This document shows positions 58,726 to 64,000 of a stretch of 64,000 nucleotides of DNA, one piece after another. The position numbers and the translations under genes are program-made. Under the pieces are notes generated by a model. The model was not told where the DNA came from, did not search any database, and was given only the letters and a program-made list of their open reading frames with translations. Source of the stretch: Daedaleopsis sinensis (Eukaryota > Basidiomycota > Agaricomycetes > Polyporales > Polyporaceae); contig CM066304.1 of NCBI GenBank assembly GCA_033807695.1, forward strand, positions 4,216,001 through 4,280,000. The letters are read 5' to 3'. The stretch's first letter is position 1, and each line of letters begins with the position of its first letter.

Positions 58726-61423
58726 ATGGCGCAACGAATAGGCATAGACGATGTGCTCGTTCACGCAAGAGGAATTCTCACTCTCGGGCGAGCGGTTCCC
58801 TTACCCGGCTTCGCTCCTCTGGTAGGAGCTCTTGTGGAAATTATCGACGCAGTCAGGGTGAGTGTCGGTCACACCAGAGTATTTTGTCTCTGACGTCTCT
58901 ATTGTCATCATCCACAGGACACTCGAAACAACCTCAGGAGTCTCGCTTATATATCTCGGACGCTCTCCGACCTTGTGCAGGTAGTCATGGAAGCTCAGAC
59001 GATGCTGCACTCTGTCGTGGATGCATATGCGGACGACGAAACCGTCGTGAATGCAATGCTGCTATCCACTCGGTCGTCCGGACTCACCGTCAAGCTTGAG
59101 ACATTCCTTCAGTAAGGATTCCTTTGCATCGCCTCAGGTCCACCACTGGACTCTACTTCACAGGAGACTCTTGAGACTGAAGGACCAAGCAAACAATCTC
59201 TACCGTGGCCATCCATTATTCAAATACCTTTACATCGACCAAGACAATAGAATTCTAGACAAACTACGGCAGGACTTAGACTCCTCACTGAATGTCTTCA
59301 AGGTGAGAAGTGTCCGACGACACACAACTTGCGACTGACGTCCTCAACGGCTAGATTGACTGCATGATGGCCATGAACATTTCCATCTCGGAAATATTGC
59401 CAAAACTTTCTGTCATGCACGAGCAGATGATTAACGTCGCTGCAACACTTCAGGCAAGTCCTCGATATACTCAGGCTGTCACGCTTAGAACAGAACTGAT
59501 GCTTTTGCTTGTACTATATAGCACGTGGAGACAAATCAGACCAGTCAGTGTGAGTCATCCGCATCATATACTTGACGCCATCCGCTCTCGCAGGTCATTG
59601 ATTCAGACTCGTTATAGCGGAAGAGGCGATCCTGAATACCTTACCAAGAGTGGATCCGGCGTTCGATGCGGCAATGAATGCGCCCAAGCGGCGTTTACAG
59701 GAAGGCACCCGACGTGGTATCGTTGAAGAGATCACTCAGTCGTGGATGCGAACGGATACTGCAAGTCAACCGATTTGTATACTCACCGGCACGGCCGGAT
59801 CGGGCAAGTCGAGTGTTGCTTCGGAGATATGCAAGATCGCACGGACTAAGGGCGAACTCGGAGCGTCATTCTACTTCACGGGGAACAGACAAGACTACAA
59901 CTCTACGAAGCTTGTTATCTCGACATTGGCTTTCCAGCTTGCCCGATCGCAAGCTGCATTGCGCCCGCAGATCGTCGAAGGTGCTCGTCAGTACCTCGCG
60001 TCTGGATCAAGTCAGGACCTCGACGCTCAAGCTCATATGCTTTTCGAAAAGCCTCTGAGCATGGAAAACACACAGACATCACCTGTCTTCATCGTCCTGG
60101 AAGGACTGGACGAGTGCACTGAACACGCCGCAGAGGACGTACCGCACTTGCTTCGCGTACTGTTCGCGACCGCCAAAGCCGTCTCATTTCCCCTCGGTAT
60201 CTTCATCACAGCACGACCAAGGCGCTACATTGAGGACGTCCTCCGCTCCCCCGAGTACAAATCCCTTGTTCATGTGCTATCGCTCGATGATCAAACGACA
60301 AGCGAGTCGACATGCGACGACATTGCCATCTTCATCAAATCACAACTATCCCAAATACCCTCGAGCCACCAGCTTTTCAACGACCACCGCGACGTCGTTG
60401 ATCGACTCGCACAGCGCATGGAAGGCTCCTTCTTCTACGCCCGCTCCCTCATTGACTTCCTTAATGGCGACCCAAGCCACCTCCACGAGCAGCTCGGTGC
60501 ATTCCTCCGCGATGGCCCCTCGCCGCTCATTCTCCGCCCGCTCGACGAGCTCCACCAGGCAGCGCTCGAGCACGCATACCCCTCAGTCCGCCTCGAAGCC
60601 GACAAGCTGCAGCGCACGCGCGTCCGCCAAATCCTCGCATACCTCGCCATCCTCCGCGAGCCCGTGTCCCCGCGCACGCTCGACGTCCTCGCGCGCGTCC
60701 CGACCGCGGACTCCATCCCGGTCCTGAACGAGCTCCGCGCGCTCGTGCGGTATGCCCGCGACGAGCCGGACGCGCTCTTCGCGCCGCTCCACGGCACGTT
60801 CGCGCGCTTCCTCCAGCGCTCCGACGCGAGTACGGGCAGCGTGCCCCCCGATGTGTATCGTGTCGACGGGAAGGAGGAGCACGCGCGCGTCGCGGAGGGC
60901 TGTCTGCGCACGCTCCTGTCGCTCCCGCAGAACATCTGCCAGCTGCCCGCGCGCGACCTCGGGCGCCCGCGCGGGGAGATCTTTGACATGGAGGACCGCG
61001 TGAGGCGGTACGTCCCGCCGGAGGTGCGGTATGCGTGCGTGCATTGGGCGGCGCACCTCGTCGAGGCTGGGAAGACTGCGCGGAACCGGAAGGATGTCGC
61101 GCTGCTGCTGCGCAGGTTCGCGAAGGAGGGTGTCCTCCCCTGGGTTGAAACCATGGGGTATATGGGAAAGCTCGATCTGGTGGCCGGAATTCTCGGTGAC
61201 GCGACTCCGATGCTCGAGGTATGTCACCCCCTACCCATGCCGGTTGAGAAAGCAAATGATGACTCACCTTGGTCAGTCGGGGTTGGCGAGGAGGCAGCTG
61301 CAGGAAGTGCGCAGACTGGTACTGGGTGACTGTCGTGCGACCATTGATGCTTGCCCGAACCGTGTCTATGACGAGCACGCAAGCAGGGTTCAGGGCAGTC
61401 GGGGTGCGAAGATTGTTGAGTAG
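58726..61423 (+). CDS. NACHT NTPase E (fungal NLR-like)
   Basis: The start is at 58726 (MAQRIGIDDVLVHARGIL). Exon 1 has the shared helical module RAVPLPGFAPLVGALVEIID and ends at an intron, like A, B and D. Further helical exons are near 58919-59113, 59161-59300, 59354-59452 and 59521-59548. The main exon starts with LVIAEEAILNTLPRVD, using a GTGTGA donor to keep frame. Walker A is GTAGSGKSSVASEI. Walker B reads VFIVLEGLDEC, with glutamate where the sisters have the first aspartate. SFFYARSLIDFL and RQILAYLAILREPVSP follow. The C-terminal module has VRYACVHWAAHLVE, WVETMGYMGKL and, after the last intron, RATIDACPNRVYDE, ending at 61423. About 780 residues; it seems intact. Its 3' end faces the carrier gene at 61541. 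Confidence 0.85.
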
Positions 61424-61540
61424 CGTTTTGAAGCTCGAGCAGGTCTTGCGGCTGAGGAGCGTAGTCTATAAGTCACTTTAAGTATGTTATGTACTGTAGC
61501 TATGTATTCGGGTATGTGTTATCAGGCTATGTTGTCGTAT

Positions 61541-62706
61541 CTATTTCCCGCCCGTTGTGCCCATACCCATTGCCGCCTTGAACGAGTCGAAGATCCACCA
61601 CTGGAAACCCGTGAGGGTACCGATCATGAGCACACGTGTTCCAAGACCCTTCGTCGCAAGGGCAACGATGCCCGTCTCCGCCGCGATCTGACCGAGGCCC
61701 TTGCCCTTGTTTGCGGGCTTGCCCATGAGCGACACGACCGAGTCCGCAGGATGCGAGACGACGGCGCAGATGACTCCGGCCAGGTAACCGGACGCGAAGG
61801 TAACACCAAGCTGAGTCGTCTTGCTGTACGTCTCCTTGGGCGCGGTGAAGACGTGCTTGTAGAACTGCACAGTTATGGACTCGAAGAAAAAGAACTTCGC
61901 CATAGTGTACGGGATCTATGGACGCGGCGAATATGAGCACCATTATCCAACTCGAAAGAGCAACTGAGACGTACCTGACGGGACCACAGTGGTACGAGGG
62001 AGCCGAACGGGTACCGTGTCTCCGACTTGAGTCTAGTCATCTCGCGCAGTGCTTCGAGCATCGGCACGGGAAACGCGCCCTTAGGGCTCGTCTGAATCTT
62101 GACTTTGGTCATCTCCCACGGGCATAGGGCAATGTCTGCGAAGACTTCAGCGGACGCAGAGCCCGCACACCAGATGGCGCCCTGGTATCTCGTAGAGGCC
62201 TCCTCGCCGGCAAGGTTCATGTAGAGATCCTTGAAGACGTCGTAGAGGCCATACTTGAAGAAGCCCTGTAGGGAGTAACCGACCAGTGTCGGCCCGACAC
62301 CCTTAAGGAGACCGCTGGCGCCCTCTTCGGCGAGGATGGTCCTGAAAGCGGGAAGGACTCCCCGGTATTTTGCAGAGTCTACCTGAGGGAAAGATGTTGT
62401 GAGCTTGACCGTTTTCTACGGGCTTCAGCGCACGGGCAGGCTGATCCTGTAGTACTACTGGGGCTAGCGAGTGAATAGAGGGACACACCTGCATATTGCA
62501 CTTCACCACATCGACCGGAGTCATGGCAGCATGGGTAAGGCCGCATGCAAGGGCTCCTCCCACATGGCATTTGAGGTAGTAGAGCGCGTCATGGGGTACA
62601 GGTTCGCGATACCTGAGGAGGTACAGGTTTAGTAATGTTTGCACCGGGTATTGAATTTGCTGACACTCTACCTCGCATTCCACCTCGATGTCGGTACTTG
62701 AGCCAT
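61541..62706 (-). CDS. Mitochondrial phosphate carrier, second copy
   Basis: Paralogue of the gene at 21542. Four exons (62672-62706, 62489-62612, 61975-62382, 61541-61915) have intron positions identical to MIR1 and encode 313 residues. Start MAQVPTSRWNAR. Signatures: PVDVVKCNMQ (first repeat), CPWEMTKVKIQ (second, with tryptophan in place of leucine) and HPADSVVSLMG (third). The C-terminus LTGFQWWIFDSFKAAMGMG matches MIR1. The second intron is short (106 bp) where MIR1 has 468 bp. The minus-strand TATA-like ATATAAAAA at 62756-62764 is about 50 bp before the start codon. All exons are open, so it should be a working inner-membrane phosphate/proton symporter; possibly differently expressed from MIR1. 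Confidence 0.9.
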
Positions 62707-63373
62707 GCTGAAGAGTGTGGCGGTATCTGTTGCGAGAACATGGACAGACGTGAGGTTTTTATATGGTGGTAGGAAGGTTGCTGATCGGACTCCTCGACGC
62801 TCGGACGTCCGTCGTCGACGGCGTTTCAGTGGCAGTGTTGTCACGGATATTGATGTGTTTCTGTGATGACGTATCGGAGCTTTCTGACTTCGTCTGCTGA
62901 CGTTATGCCATAGACCGTCCAACTTCTTGAGTCCGCTGTGCTTCAGTACATGCGAGCTTGCTGGTTGGCCGAAAGTCAGACTAGCGAGTATTTTGAACGA
63001 TAGATGATGTGGTCTAGTACTTCATAATTTCGGCGGTCATTGAGTGTGAGGGGCCTGTAACTTATTCGAGGTCAGAAGTGGACGTAGTACGACTCACTCC
63101 GAGGAGCCGGCGGATGTGGAATTCAGCGTTAGCCACTAGAATTCCCCGATGTCGAGCCTTGTTTCGGAAATTCGAATGTGTACTTTTAGACGACAATTTA
63201 TAAGACGAGGCGATGAATGCAGCGATGGCGTGCATAGATTTAAATAGAACATCCTAAATAATCAGTATGGTAGTGGTGCACAGGCGACGACTGGGCCTAG
63301 TTCGTAAGTATATCAGTATACGCCAAAGGTAGTTCAGTAACGTAATAGTAAGGTGCGTGAACGAGTCGCTCAC
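62707..63373. other. Intergenic upstream of the second phosphate carrier
   Basis: The carrier promoter with a TATA-like element (62756-62764) occupies the left part. The rest is AT-richer and gene-free. Confidence 0.45.
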
Positions 63374-64000
63374 CTAAGACACTCCTATCGCCATATATTT
63401 CTCGTTTGCTTCAACAACGGCGGCACCGTCCACAAAGCTGTCTGCAATGTGCCCACTCTGATGGATACTCGACCCGTAAACATCATCTGGGCAAGCGTCG
63501 ATTTCAGTGAAGTGGTCTATAAGCAGCTGCCGGCCTTGATTCAGGAGCTCGTACGTTCTCCCGGGTCGCTACCACACTCGTCAGTACTCTGTTTGGTTGA
63601 GAAGTTGAGATGGAACAAAAAACGCACGTCTAGCCAGTCCCGCGCCGAGCTCAACGCCGCATCGATTATATCCAGCCTACCCATGTATCCCAGCGTCTCA
63701 ATCCATATGAGCATCTTCGTACTCGCGAATTCGGCCAGGAGCCCATAGAGCTGCCCGCTCTTCTCTCCTTTGGACAGATGCGCCGCCCAATGGACGCACG
63801 CGTACTGCACATGCTGCGGAACATGCACGCGCACGCGTTCCCTCAAATCGGAGATCTCCGCCTTCAGCATGGCCGGATTGTCCAGGTTGCAGATGTTCTT
63901 CGTGAGGTAGAGAAGCGTGCGCAAACATCCCTCTGCGAGTCGCGCGTGGTGTTTGCGCGTGTCGACGAAGTAGAGCCTGTTCGTGCAGCGAGAGCTATCG
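63374..64000 (-). CDS. NACHT NTPase F, C-terminal part only (continues beyond the window)
   Basis: Only the 3' end is inside the window. The first visible residues are DSSRCTNRLYFVDTRKHHAR, followed by LAEGCLRTLLYLTKNICNL, HVQYACVHWAAHLSKG and WIETLGYMGRLDIID, then an intron (about 63562-63630). The last exon contains LLNQGRQLLIDHFTEIDACP and DDVYGSSIHQSG, with the stop at 63374. It is closely similar to the same part of gene D, with the same last-intron position. The NACHT itself is not seen; it is inferred from the module. Confidence 0.8.

Noticed and set aside
1..64000. CRISPR arrays, operons or recent bacterial transfer of the NACHT genes
   Set aside because: No regularly spaced direct repeats. 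All NACHT genes have fungal-type introns and share intron positions, so recent bacterial origin is not supported.

Overview
The window looks like a chromosome segment of an agaricomycete basidiomycete, plausibly a polypore-like wood-decay fungus. It is GC-rich and gene-dense. Most genes carry several 45-110 bp introns. It holds an expanded family of NACHT NTPases (fungal NLR-like proteins), secreted type-B carboxylesterases, and a DUF6589 protein, a family I know mainly from mushrooms. The genus is inference. No rRNA, tRNA, CRISPR array or operon was seen.

Layout. 1-2.9 kb: gene-free, repeat-rich DNA with a candidate small non-autonomous element (2346-2869). 2.9-29.8 kb: a large, diverged inverted repeat. 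Its left arm (about 2890-15800) and right arm (about 23494-29818) carry paralogous NACHT genes in opposite orientation (A at 12380, B at 23494). The left arm is interrupted by a complete DNA transposon (4347-11158) with 74-bp inverted repeats, an 8-bp target duplication (AGGAAGAC) and two tail-to-tail genes: a DUF6589 protein (candidate transposase) and a RecQ-like superfamily-2 helicase. The right arm keeps the matching unoccupied site at 28383-28390, so insertion can be read directly from this sequence. Between the arms lie a chimeric pseudogene scrap, a dead carboxylesterase, the riboflavin gene RIB3 and a mitochondrial phosphate carrier (MIR1) transcribed divergently from it.

30-36.6 kb: two apparently intact secreted carboxylesterases in tandem. 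37-45.3 kb: two NACHT genes on the minus strand; the first (C) has a duplicated C-terminal module. 46.7-53.8 kb: one gene for a disordered protein of about 2,260 residues with no domain I recognise. 55.5-56.7 kb: a secreted protein with a cysteine-rich C-terminal module. 58.7-64 kb: NACHT E, a second phosphate carrier, and a sixth NACHT gene (F) cut by the window edge.

How the parts relate: NACHT NTPases of this type are thought to act in fungal self/non-self recognition or programmed cell death. Here they sit in a region that has been duplicated, inverted and invaded by a transposon. The carboxylesterase, phosphate-carrier and RIB3 genes look like bystander metabolic genes; some were copied and broken by the same rearrangements.
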